A stretch of 12,494 nt of DNA, from the NCBI GenBank assembly GCA_027056525.1, contig JALUKO010000124.1:1-12494 (forward strand), read 5' to 3'. The notes below the pieces were generated by a model, which worked only from the letters and a program-made list of their open reading frames with translations, was not told the origin of the DNA and searched no databases. Shown piece after piece: positions 5,525-12,279 of the stretch. This stretch comes from Helicobacteraceae bacterium (GTDB lineage Bacteria; Campylobacterota; Campylobacteria; Campylobacterales; Sulfurimonadaceae). How positions within the stretch are numbered: the first letter of the stretch is position 1; each line of letters begins with the position of its first letter. The position numbers were made by a program, and so were the translations under genes.

Positions 5525-6783
5525 TGGTAAAAGTTGGGATCATCGGTGTAGGAACAGTTGGAGTGAGTGTTGCAAATATCCTTAAAGATAATGCGGATGT
5601 TATAAGTGCACGTGCCGGTGTTGATGTGATTGTCAAGAGCGGCGTTGTAAAAAACCTCACTAAAGAGAGGGGAGTGGACATCATACTCACCGATAATGTA
5701 GATGATATTTTAAATGATGATGAGATCGATATTGTTGTTGAGTTAATGGGTGGCGTTGAAGAGCCTTTTGCCGTGGTTAAACGTGCTTTAGAGAGTGGTA
5801 AAGCTGTTGTGACCGCAAACAAGGCGCTTTTGGCTTACCATAGATATGAACTCCAAGAGATGGCAGGGACAAAGGCATTTGAATTTGAGGCAAGTGTTGC
5901 CGGAGGGATCCCCATAATCAATGCTTTACGTGATGGACTCTCTGCAAACCATATAGAGTCGATCATGGGTATCATGAACGGTACATGTAACTACATGATG
6001 AGTAAAATGACTCATGAAGGTGTTGCCTATGATGCTATACTCAAAGAGGCACAGGAGTTAGGTTACGCAGAGGCTGATCCAACCTTTGATGTGGGTGGTT
6101 ATGATGCCGCTCACAAGCTTCTTATATTGGCTTCCATCGCTTATGGGATCGATGCAAAACCGGAAGATATTTTAATTGAGGGTATTGAGAATGTTACTCA
6201 AGATGATATCGCTTTTGCAAAAGAGTTTGGGTATGCCATAAAACTTCTTGGAATTGCAAAAAAAGACAACAACGAAGTGGAACTTCGTGTGCATGCCTGC
6301 CTTATTAAACAAGATGAGATGATAGCCAAGATCGATGGTGTTATGAACGGTATCAGTGTTGTGGGTGATAAAGTGGGTGAAACACTTTATTACGGTCCCG
6401 GTGCAGGGGGTGATGCAACCGCCTCGGCAGTAGTTGCAAACATCATAGATATAGCAAGAAGCGGAAAATCGACTCCTATGTTAGGCTTTAACCGTCCGAT
6501 GGAGGGGAAACTCACGCTCAAATCAACAGATAAAGTGCGTTGTAAATATTATCTACGTATCAATGTCTCTGATAAAGCGGGTGTTTTAGCCGGCATCTCC
6601 AAAGTGTTTGAAGCCAACAACATCTCTGTTGAGACGATGCTTCAGCGTCCAGCTTCCAACGACTCGGCAAATCTGCTTATATCGACACATACAGCCTTGG
6701 AAAAAGATATACAAAACATGATACAACAGATCCAATCTCTGGAGTTTGTTAACTCCTCCCCTGTAATGATCAGGATAGTATAA
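5524..6783 (+). CDS. hom: Homoserine dehydrogenase
   Basis: This enzyme reduces aspartate semialdehyde to homoserine with NAD(P)H, the branch point to threonine and methionine. The 419-residue product has three parts. A Rossmann domain starts VGIIGVGTVG (glycines 8, 10, 13). The catalytic domain has VTANKALLA with Lys100, ASVAGGIPII at 123-132, GIMNGTCNYM at 149-158, EADPTFDVGGYDAAHK with Lys198, and YGPGAGGDATASAVV at 290-304. A C-terminal ACT domain spans about 342-419 (YYLRINVSDKAGVLAGISK), the usual site of threonine feedback control. The start overlaps the aminotransferase stop as TAATG, so translation is coupled. There is no hom-thrB or aspartokinase neighbour here. Length and all key residues are normal. 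Confidence 0.96.
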   Translation: MVKVGIIGVGTVGVSVANILKDNADVISARAGVDVIVKSGVVKNLTKERGVDIILTDNVDDILNDDEIDIVVELMGGVEEPFAVVKRALESGKAVVTANKALLAYHRYELQEMAGTKAFEFEASVAGGIPIINALRDGLSANHIESIMGIMNGTCNYMMSKMTHEGVAYDAILKEAQELGYAEADPTFDVGGYDAAHKLLILASIAYGIDAKPEDILIEGIENVTQDDIAFAKEFGYAIKLLGIAKKDNNEVELRVHACLIKQDEMIAKIDGVMNGISVVGDKVGETLYYGPGAGGDATASAVVANIIDIARSGKSTPMLGFNRPMEGKLTLKSTDKVRCKYYLRINVSDKAGVLAGISKVFEANNISVETMLQRPASNDSANLLISTHTALEKDIQNMIQQIQSLEFVNSSPVMIRIV

Positions 6784-6793
6784 AACATAAACA

Positions 6794-7528
6794 ATGAAAA
6801 TTTTAATTACCGGAGCAAGCAGTGGTCTTGGAGCTGAACTTGCCCGCCGGTACGCTTCACAAGAGAATGAACTTTTTTTACTGGCACGACGAGAAGATCG
6901 TCTGCAAAAACTCAAATATGAACTTCTTTCAAAAACAAAACAGATCACTTTAATCCCTGCAGATGTCACACAGTTTCAATCACTACAAGAAAAGATCGAT
7001 GCCTTGGGGGTTTTAGATATGGTGATCTTAAATGCGGGTGTTTCTCTTGGGCACAGCGATGATATTGCTAGCATAGAAGCATTCAAATATCTTTATGATG
7101 TAAATGTGCTTGCCAACCATGCGATACTTGAGATCTTACTTCCAAAGTTTTGCTCTCAGCAAAGCTCAAAAATAGTATTTATCTCTTCCTTGTCTTCACT
7201 TTTTACAATGCCAAGCGCCAAAGTATATGCTTCTTCCAAGAGAGCGCTTAACGCCTATGCAGAGGGGATTAGATACAAATATGCAAAAAAAGGGGTCAAG
7301 GTCATTACTGTTTTACCGGGTTTTATACAAAGTGAACTTACGGATAAAAATGATTTTTCTATGCCTTTTTTACTTTCCACAGAAGCGGGAGTTGATAGAA
7401 TTTACAGGGCTATAGAAAAAGAGAAACGTTTTTACCCGTTTCCCCTTAGGTTTTATTTAATCATTCAGTTTTTAAACTTACTTCCGCAATTTTTAAGAGA
7501 TATAATTGTACACTCCAAAAAAAAATGA
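6794..7528 (+). CDS. Short-chain dehydrogenase/reductase (classical SDR)
   Basis: The product is a 244-residue NAD(P)-dependent oxidoreductase. It has the nucleotide-binding glycine motif GASSGLG at 7-13, ARRE at 31-34 (Arg suggesting NADP preference), DV at 57-58, NAG at 80-82, catalytic Ser in SSLSS (131-135), and the YxxxK pair Tyr145 and Lys149 in YASSK. The tail (residues about 219-244) has a hydrophobic stretch PLRFYLIIQFLNLLPQFL followed by a basic end, which could associate with the membrane, as in some lipid-acting SDRs. The substrate cannot be told. It starts 11 bases after hom with no Shine-Dalgarno sequence, so translation is probably coupled or weak. TATAAA at 6779-6784 could give it a nearly leaderless mRNA. 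Confidence 0.88.
   Translation: MKILITGASSGLGAELARRYASQENELFLLARREDRLQKLKYELLSKTKQITLIPADVTQFQSLQEKIDALGVLDMVILNAGVSLGHSDDIASIEAFKYLYDVNVLANHAILEILLPKFCSQQSSKIVFISSLSSLFTMPSAKVYASSKRALNAYAEGIRYKYAKKGVKVITVLPGFIQSELTDKNDFSMPFLLSTEAGVDRIYRAIEKEKRFYPFPLRFYLIIQFLNLLPQFLRDIIVHSKKK
7501..7506 (+). promoter_or_regulatory. -10 element of the fdhF promoter
   Basis: gaTATAATtg sits in the last codons of the SDR gene. It predicts a start site near 7513 and a leader of about 33 bases to the ATG at 7546. AGGA at 7532-7535 is ten bases from that ATG and is a usable, if distant, ribosome binding site. fdhF can thus be expressed apart from the SDR gene. Confidence 0.55.
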
Positions 7529-7545
7529 TATAGGATTTTCTTATT

Positions 7546-9609
7546 ATGGAAAACGTTGAAACAATAGATAGTGTTTGTACTTACTGTGGTGTTGGTTGCG
7601 ATATAGCCGCCAACGTTAAAGATAATAAAATCCTAAAGATTTTTGCCCATCCAGATGGTGTGGTGTCTCAGGGAAAACTCTGTATTAAAGGCAAATACGG
7701 GTACGATTTTGTAACTTCTGAGCAGAGACTTCGTACTCCCCGCATAAAAAAAACTTTTTTAGAGAAAAACCCTCATATCAAAGAGCGTGTTTCAAGTGCT
7801 TTGGTTGAGTTTGATGAGCATTGGTATGAAACTGATCTTGATACCGCAACAACTGCAGCGGCTATGAAGATCAAAGAGGTTCAGGAAAAATACGGAAGAA
7901 AGTCTATCTGTTCTATCGGTGGAGCAAGAACCTCCTGTGAGAACTCCTATCTTTTTCAAAAGTTCACACGCCATACACTCAACTCTCCCCATGTAGATAA
8001 CTGTGCAAGAGTGTGCCATTCACCTTCGCTCAAGGGGATGAAAACAACTATCGGTGAGGGAGCGGCGACAAACCCTTACAACGATATATATAACACAGAA
8101 TTTATGATAGTCTTTGGCTCCAACACAACAGAAGCACACCCTATCATCTCCAACCGCATTTTAGATGTGTGCCGTGAACATGACAATCTTGCCGTTTTTG
8201 ATGTAAGAGATATCAAGCTGCACAGGTTTGCAAAATACAAAGGGGTTATTCCTCACGAAGCGAACCTGCTTGTACTTAATATGCTGGCATATGTCATCAT
8301 TGATGAAGAGCTTTACAGTGAGAATTTCATAGCAGATAGAACAAAAGGGTTTCTTGAGTACAAAGAAAAAATACTCAGTGACCCTTATGCCAACCCTAAA
8401 TATTTTGAAAATATAAAGGGGTATGAGTACCTTAGTAAGATGATACCAAAGGTTGCTCGCGAATATGCACTAAAAAAATCTATGATCTTTTGGGGTCTTG
8501 GAATAACGGAGCATATAGACGGTTCATATGCTGTAATGGCGATAACAAATCTAGCTCTAATGACTGGAAACATCGGTAAAAGCGGTGCAGGACTTATGCC
8601 TCTTCGTGGACAGAACAATGTGCAGGGAACGTGTGATATGGGTATGCTTCCATACTTTGACCCTGATTATCAAACACCAAAAGAGATAGGGCTTATGACC
8701 CCTCAGCTTGTGGAGGAGATGCTTGAGGACAAGGTGAAAGCGGTGTTGAATATGGGAGAAGATATCACACATATACATCCAAACCTAAACAAAATAGAAA
8801 AAGCGATAGAACATCTTGAATTTATAATGGTTCAAGAGCTTTTTATGACCGATATTGCCCATAAGGCTGATATTGTCATAGGTGTAAAATCAGCATATGA
8901 AAAAACAGGTGTGTATGTCAACGCGATGCGTCGTCTGCATCTTTCTCAGCCTTTGGTGCAAACTGATCTTCCGGATGACTGGGAAGTTATAAAACTGCTT
9001 GATAACAAATTGGGTGGGAGCTATACCTATGAAAACTCTAAGGATATTTGGGATGAAGTAAGAGAGGTTGCATATAGACGCTTTAGCGGTGCGGACTACC
9101 ATAGACTTGAAAAACATCGCAAACGTGGACTTCAGTGGCCTGTACACACAGAAGATACACCTATACTTCACCAACTTGATTTCCGTACAGAAGATGGTTA
9201 CGGCTATTTTAAATATAAGCAGTATAAGCTTCGCGGTATGATAGAAGAGATTATACAGAAGCGTTTAACAGGGTATTATTTGACAACGGGAAGAACGCTT
9301 GCTCACTACAATAATGCCGCACAAACGAAACAAAGTGAACGGCTAAACAGCCGCTACGATGAAGATATCTTACTTGTATGTGAAGAGGATGCAGCTGACT
9401 TTACAAGTGAGAAGGTGATACTTAAAACAGAACATGGGCAAACAAATCCTCTGAGTGTAAAAATAACCGATAAAGTAGAGCCAAAAACTCTTTTTGTCAC
9501 TTTTCACCATGCCTCTTCACGTATCAATACTCTTTTTGGCGATGAGTGTGATGAGCTTATTTTAACGGCTGCTTTTAAGTCTGTGAAAGTAGAAGTGATC
9601 AACTGCTAG
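7546..9609 (+). CDS. fdhF: Molybdopterin oxidoreductase, formate dehydrogenase catalytic subunit (FdhF type, cysteine form)
   Basis: The protein (687 residues) belongs to the DMSO-reductase family and most resembles E. coli formate dehydrogenase H, interconverting formate and CO2 at a bis-MGD molybdenum or tungsten site. Residues 11, 14, 18 and 46 (CTYCGVGC...C) hold a 4Fe-4S cluster, and Lys48 (KLCIKG) lies on the electron path. In NCARVCHSPSLKGM, Cys157 is the metal ligand where FdhH has selenocysteine, followed by the conserved His158. RGQNNVQGTCDMG supplies active-site Arg354. A molybdopterin dinucleotide-binding C-terminal domain starts near TTGRTLAHYN (580-589). No twin-arginine signal is present, so it is cytoplasmic. 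No iron-sulfur, NAD- or membrane subunit and no fdhD is beside it. About 20 extra residues lie at 70-95 relative to FdhH. Other formate-dehydrogenase-like substrates remain possible. Confidence 0.85.
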   Translation: MENVETIDSVCTYCGVGCDIAANVKDNKILKIFAHPDGVVSQGKLCIKGKYGYDFVTSEQRLRTPRIKKTFLEKNPHIKERVSSALVEFDEHWYETDLDTATTAAAMKIKEVQEKYGRKSICSIGGARTSCENSYLFQKFTRHTLNSPHVDNCARVCHSPSLKGMKTTIGEGAATNPYNDIYNTEFMIVFGSNTTEAHPIISNRILDVCREHDNLAVFDVRDIKLHRFAKYKGVIPHEANLLVLNMLAYVIIDEELYSENFIADRTKGFLEYKEKILSDPYANPKYFENIKGYEYLSKMIPKVAREYALKKSMIFWGLGITEHIDGSYAVMAITNLALMTGNIGKSGAGLMPLRGQNNVQGTCDMGMLPYFDPDYQTPKEIGLMTPQLVEEMLEDKVKAVLNMGEDITHIHPNLNKIEKAIEHLEFIMVQELFMTDIAHKADIVIGVKSAYEKTGVYVNAMRRLHLSQPLVQTDLPDDWEVIKLLDNKLGGSYTYENSKDIWDEVREVAYRRFSGADYHRLEKHRKRGLQWPVHTEDTPILHQLDFRTEDGYGYFKYKQYKLRGMIEEIIQKRLTGYYLTTGRTLAHYNNAAQTKQSERLNSRYDEDILLVCEEDAADFTSEKVILKTEHGQTNPLSVKITDKVEPKTLFVTFHHASSRINTLFGDECDELILTAAFKSVKVEVINC

Positions 9610-9610
9610 C

Positions 9611-9940
9611 ATGAGTAGAGCCAAAGGAGATCTTGCAGAGGAACGTGCTTGTGAGTTTTTGCAGGATCTTGGTTTTCATCTACAAAAGAGAAATTTTTAC
9701 TCCCGTTTTGGGGAGATAGATATTATTCTTTTAAAAAATGAAACACTCCATTTTGTTGAAGTTAAAAGTGGGGTTGATTATGAGTCTGCCATACAAAATA
9801 TAACACCTACAAAAATTTCCAGGCTCATAAGAACAGCCCAGGTCTATATGAAGAAAAATGCCTTAGATAGCCATTTTCAAATTGATGCTGTAGTTGTCAC
9901 TCCAAAAAATATTGAATATATACAAAACATTACGCTTTAA
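9611..9940 (+). CDS. yraN: YraN family protein (UPF0102), nuclease-like fold
   Basis: A 109-residue protein of the UPF0102 family, whose fold resembles PD-(D/E)XK endonucleases. Family landmarks are GDLAEERACEFLQDLGF at 6-22, RN at 27-28, GEID at 34-37 and FVEVKSG at 48-54. Asp37, Glu50 and Lys52 form the nuclease-like triad. A role in DNA uptake or recombination has been suggested for the family, but the function is not settled. The ATG lies one base after the fdhF stop, so it is read as the distal gene of that unit. In C. jejuni, as I recall, the homologue (Cj0148c) directly follows hom, so here two genes intervene. Confidence 0.88.
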   Translation: MSRAKGDLAEERACEFLQDLGFHLQKRNFYSRFGEIDIILLKNETLHFVEVKSGVDYESAIQNITPTKISRLIRTAQVYMKKNALDSHFQIDAVVVTPKNIEYIQNITL

Positions 9941-9944
9941 ATGA

Positions 9945-9950
9945 TATAAT
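9945..9950 (+). promoter_or_regulatory. -10 element of the aldehyde dehydrogenase promoter
   Basis: atgaTATAATttt starts five bases after the yraN stop. A start site near 9957 would fall within the palindrome described below and leave a leader of about 23 bases. The same decamer ATGATATAAT occurs at the cytochrome promoter (11851-11860). Confidence 0.65.
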
Positions 9951-9953
9951 TTT

Positions 9954-9968
9954 TCAATGAATCATTGA
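9954..9968. promoter_or_regulatory. Perfect 15-bp palindrome at the aldehyde dehydrogenase start site (candidate operator)
   Basis: TCAATGA and TCATTGA are exact reverse complements around a central A (9961). The site begins four bases after the TATAAT and covers the expected start of transcription, where a bound repressor would block RNA polymerase. It ends just before the ribosome binding site GGAGA (9970-9974). It has the 7-1-7 layout seen in some operators but does not match the Fur or PerR consensus. As RNA the stem would have too tight a loop unless the inner pairs open. Confidence 0.5.
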
Positions 9969-9979
9969 TGGAGAATTTT

Positions 9980-11395
9980 ATGGAAGCAAAAATATTTTTC
10001 GGCTCGACAGAAGCTACAAAAGAACATTTAAGTCAAAGAAGGTCTCCATATAATGGAGAAGTTGTATCTACAGCACCGATATGTGATGCTTCTGATGCAA
10101 CAAAAGCTCTTCAAATCGCTCAAGCAGCTGCCAAATTTACCAAGGCATCTACGCTTGCACAAAGATGTAACTGGCTTTTGGATGTTGCAAAAAAACTTAA
10201 AGAACACAAAGAAGATATTGCAAAGACAATTACCGATGAGGTTGGTAAACCAATTGCATTTGCTCGTATAGAGGTTGAACGTTGTATTGAAACTATCACA
10301 CTTTCTGCTGAGACTATGCGCACTATGCATGGTGAAACGATCAACACCGATGCAATGAACTCAGGTAAAAAAACACTCGCTTTTTTTCGCCGTGAGCCTG
10401 CCGGAGTCGTTGTTGCTATCACCCCTTTTAATTTTCCTCTCAATCTTGTTGCTCATAAACTCGGACCGGCACTCGTTGCAGGCAATGCAGTTGTGCTCAA
10501 ACCCACTCCGGAAGCACCTTTGTGTGCATATAAATTTGCAAAACTTTTTATAGAGAGTGAGTATGCAATCCCTGATGCCCTTAGTGTCGTATATGGTGAC
10601 GCTGAGGTTGGAAGTGCACTGATCACTTCTGATATTGCGCGTGTTGTCTCTTTTACCGGAAGTGTGCCGGTTGGAAATATTATTACAAAAAATGCAGGGA
10701 TTAAAAAAGTGGGTCTTGAACTTGGAGGCAATGCGGCGACATTTATAGAAAAATCAGCTGATTTGGCACTTGCTGCTACCAAGTGTGCTCTTGGTGCTTT
10801 TGTCAATTCAGGACAGGTCTGTATCAGCCTGCAACGCATATATGTAGATGCCGAGATCTATGATGAGTTTGCAGAGCTTATGGCTGCCGCTACAAAAACA
10901 CTTAAAGTCGGTTCCCCTTATGATGATGAAACTTTTATGGGACCACTTATTGATGATGAAGCATGTACAAGAGCAATGCAGTGGGTTGAATCAGCTATAG
11001 AGGAGGGTGCGATACCGCTGCTGCTTCCACGTTTAGAGGGGAGAACATTCTACCCTTGCGTTATGGCGAATGTCAGAGATGATATGGCTATAGTATGCGA
11101 AGAGGTGTTTGCACCTATAGTTTCTTTAGTGAAAGTTGATGGCTTTGATGATGCAGCCCATAGGATGAACAACTCTCCCTATGGGCTGCAGTTTTCTCTA
11201 TTTACAAACGATGTGAAGCTTATGAATCGTGCAATAGATGAGCTTGATGCAGGGGGGATAGTAATCAATGATATGCCGACACTTCGTTTTGATATTCAGC
11301 CTTATGGAGGAGTGAAACTCTCCGGTGTTGGTCGTGAGGGTCCCCGTTTTGCCATAGAAGAGATGACAGAGATAAAGTCAATTGTGATTTGTTAA
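9980..11395 (+). CDS. NAD(P)-dependent aldehyde dehydrogenase
   Basis: The 471-residue protein is a typical ALDH-superfamily enzyme that oxidises an aldehyde to its acid through a thiohemiacetal. Residues (numbered from 9980): oxyanion Asn151 in TPFNFPLN, cofactor-binding Lys174 in LKPTPEAP, SFTGSVPVG (224-232), general base Glu247 in LELGGN, nucleophile Cys281 in SGQVCIS, EEVFAP at 374-379, and PYGGVKLSGVGREG at 441-454. The VCIS version of the active-site motif is seen in lactaldehyde-, succinate-semialdehyde- and GapN-like branches; the substrate cannot be chosen from sequence. ATG at 9980 is preferred because GGAGA at 9970-9974 is well spaced. TTG at 9965 or ATG at 9968 would start within the palindrome. 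It abuts the downstream DUF523 gene without a gap. Confidence 0.9.
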   Translation: MEAKIFFGSTEATKEHLSQRRSPYNGEVVSTAPICDASDATKALQIAQAAAKFTKASTLAQRCNWLLDVAKKLKEHKEDIAKTITDEVGKPIAFARIEVERCIETITLSAETMRTMHGETINTDAMNSGKKTLAFFRREPAGVVVAITPFNFPLNLVAHKLGPALVAGNAVVLKPTPEAPLCAYKFAKLFIESEYAIPDALSVVYGDAEVGSALITSDIARVVSFTGSVPVGNIITKNAGIKKVGLELGGNAATFIEKSADLALAATKCALGAFVNSGQVCISLQRIYVDAEIYDEFAELMAAATKTLKVGSPYDDETFMGPLIDDEACTRAMQWVESAIEEGAIPLLLPRLEGRTFYPCVMANVRDDMAIVCEEVFAPIVSLVKVDGFDDAAHRMNNSPYGLQFSLFTNDVKLMNRAIDELDAGGIVINDMPTLRFDIQPYGGVKLSGVGREGPRFAIEEMTEIKSIVIC

Positions 11396-11836
11396 ATGTC
11401 GCCTAAAAAAGTGATAATAAGCGCATGTCTTCTTGGTGAAAATTGTCGTTATGATGGCAAAACCAAAATAAATCAAAATATTTTGGATGCTTACAAAGCA
11501 TGGGAAATTATCCCTTTTTGCCCGGAAGCTCCACTTTTTGGAACACCACGTGAGAAAATAAATGTTATAAGAGAAGACAAAAGTGATAAAATCATCACAG
11601 ATAAAAACAATAGAGATGTTACAAAACTACTCGAAAAAGAAATATTGTCTTTTATCAATAAACGCCCCTATGTCGATGAAATAGTTCTCAAATCAAAGTC
11701 GCCGAGTTGCGGTGTTGGTACGACACCCATACTAGATAAGGGAAAAAATATCATTGATCACGGTGATGGAATCGCAGCTGCAATTATGAAGAAAAAATAC
11801 CTTACAATTGATATTAAAGATGAAAATAAAGTTTAG
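11396..11836 (+). CDS. DUF523 family protein, TudS-like desulfidase
   Basis: The 146-residue protein is a stand-alone DUF523 domain, the length of TudS, a 4Fe-4S enzyme shown to remove sulfur from thiouracil. Diagnostic segments are ISACLLGENCRYDGKTK at 8-24, PFCPEAPLFGTPR at 40-52, DVTK at 74-77 and LKSKSPSCGVG at 98-108. Cysteines 11, 17, 42 and 105 are present. Three of these probably bind the cluster and leave one iron site open for sulfide. Family members normally have CPE.xGGLxxPR; here GG is replaced by LFG. The ATG immediately follows the aldehyde dehydrogenase stop. Its composition is AT-rich: three sampled 60-base blocks have 27-30% G+C, against 50% in one aldehyde dehydrogenase block. 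The physiological substrate is unknown. Confidence 0.85.
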   Translation: MSPKKVIISACLLGENCRYDGKTKINQNILDAYKAWEIIPFCPEAPLFGTPREKINVIREDKSDKIITDKNNRDVTKLLEKEILSFINKRPYVDEIVLKSKSPSCGVGTTPILDKGKNIIDHGDGIAAAIMKKKYLTIDIKDENKV

Positions 11837-11854
11837 AATTATAAAATTTTATGA

Positions 11855-11860
11855 TATAAT
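11855..11860 (+). promoter_or_regulatory. -10 element of the cytochrome promoter
   Basis: atgaTATAATctt follows the AT-only palindrome ATAAAATTTTAT (11841-11852) in the 57-base gap after the DUF523 gene. The start site would be near 11867. AAAAGG at 11881-11886 is a good ribosome binding site seven bases from the ATG at 11894. Confidence 0.65.
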
Positions 11861-11893
11861 CTTCTAAATTTATATTGTACAAAAGGTTTCTTA

Positions 11894-12241
11894 ATGAAAA
11901 AAGTAATAATAGGTCTGTCTGTAACAGCAACACTATTTATGACAAATATTCATGCAAATGATAAAGGGAAAGGGATATTTGAATCAAAAGGGTGTGTCAT
12001 TTGTCACAAAAAAGCTATGGACACCATAGGGCCGTCTTTAGCAACTATTGCTGCCAGTTATGCGGGTAGGGAAGCTACGATTATTGATTACTTAAAAGGT
12101 GATGCAGAACCTATTGTAGATCCTTCACGTAAAGCAGTTATGAATCCGCAATTGGCAAAGCTTGAAACTCTGTTTGATGATGAAATCAAGGCACTTGCAG
12201 AATATATAATTTCAGCAAATGACATTGCTGCTAAACGCTAG
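11894..12241 (+). CDS. Exported class I c-type cytochrome (monoheme)
   Basis: The 115-residue precursor has a signal peptide (MKK, hydrophobic core, cleavage after NIHA at Ala21). This leaves a mature chain of about 94 residues, the size of a small periplasmic electron carrier. One haem site, CVICH at 34-38, sits in the N-terminal helix region (GKGIFESKGCVICHKKA). IGPSL (45-49) is the usual Pro-containing loop, and Met83 in AVMNPQ is the likely sixth haem ligand. The C-terminal helix is FDDEIKALAEYI (94-105), as in cytochromes c551/c552. It probably moves electrons in the periplasm between a dehydrogenase or sulfur-oxidising enzyme and a terminal reductase; the partner is not visible. It is followed after 38 bases by a second haem protein gene, probably in the same transcript. 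Confidence 0.92.
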   Translation: MKKVIIGLSVTATLFMTNIHANDKGKGIFESKGCVICHKKAMDTIGPSLATIAASYAGREATIIDYLKGDAEPIVDPSRKAVMNPQLAKLETLFDDEIKALAEYIISANDIAAKR

Positions 12242-12279
12242 TTAAAGCAAAAAAACAAAGATACTTAGAAGGTTACACA

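Noticed and set aside
6779..6784. TATAAA as a promoter giving a leaderless SDR mRNA
   Set aside because: The site overlaps the hom stop codon, is an imperfect -10, and simple read-through from hom explains expression; noted under the gene but not called as a feature.
7996..8025. Possible selenocysteine (in-frame TGA) at the formate dehydrogenase active site
   Set aside because: The codon at the metal-ligand position is TGC (Cys157), the frame has no internal stop, and no SECIS element is needed.
9954..9968. Fur or PerR box at the aldehyde dehydrogenase promoter
   Set aside because: The 7-1-7 layout is similar, but the half-site TCAATGA does not match TGATAAT or TTATAAT.
11841..11852. ATAAAATTTTAT palindrome as an operator for the cytochrome genes
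   Set aside because: It is made only of A and T, common in such gaps, and has no specific half-site.
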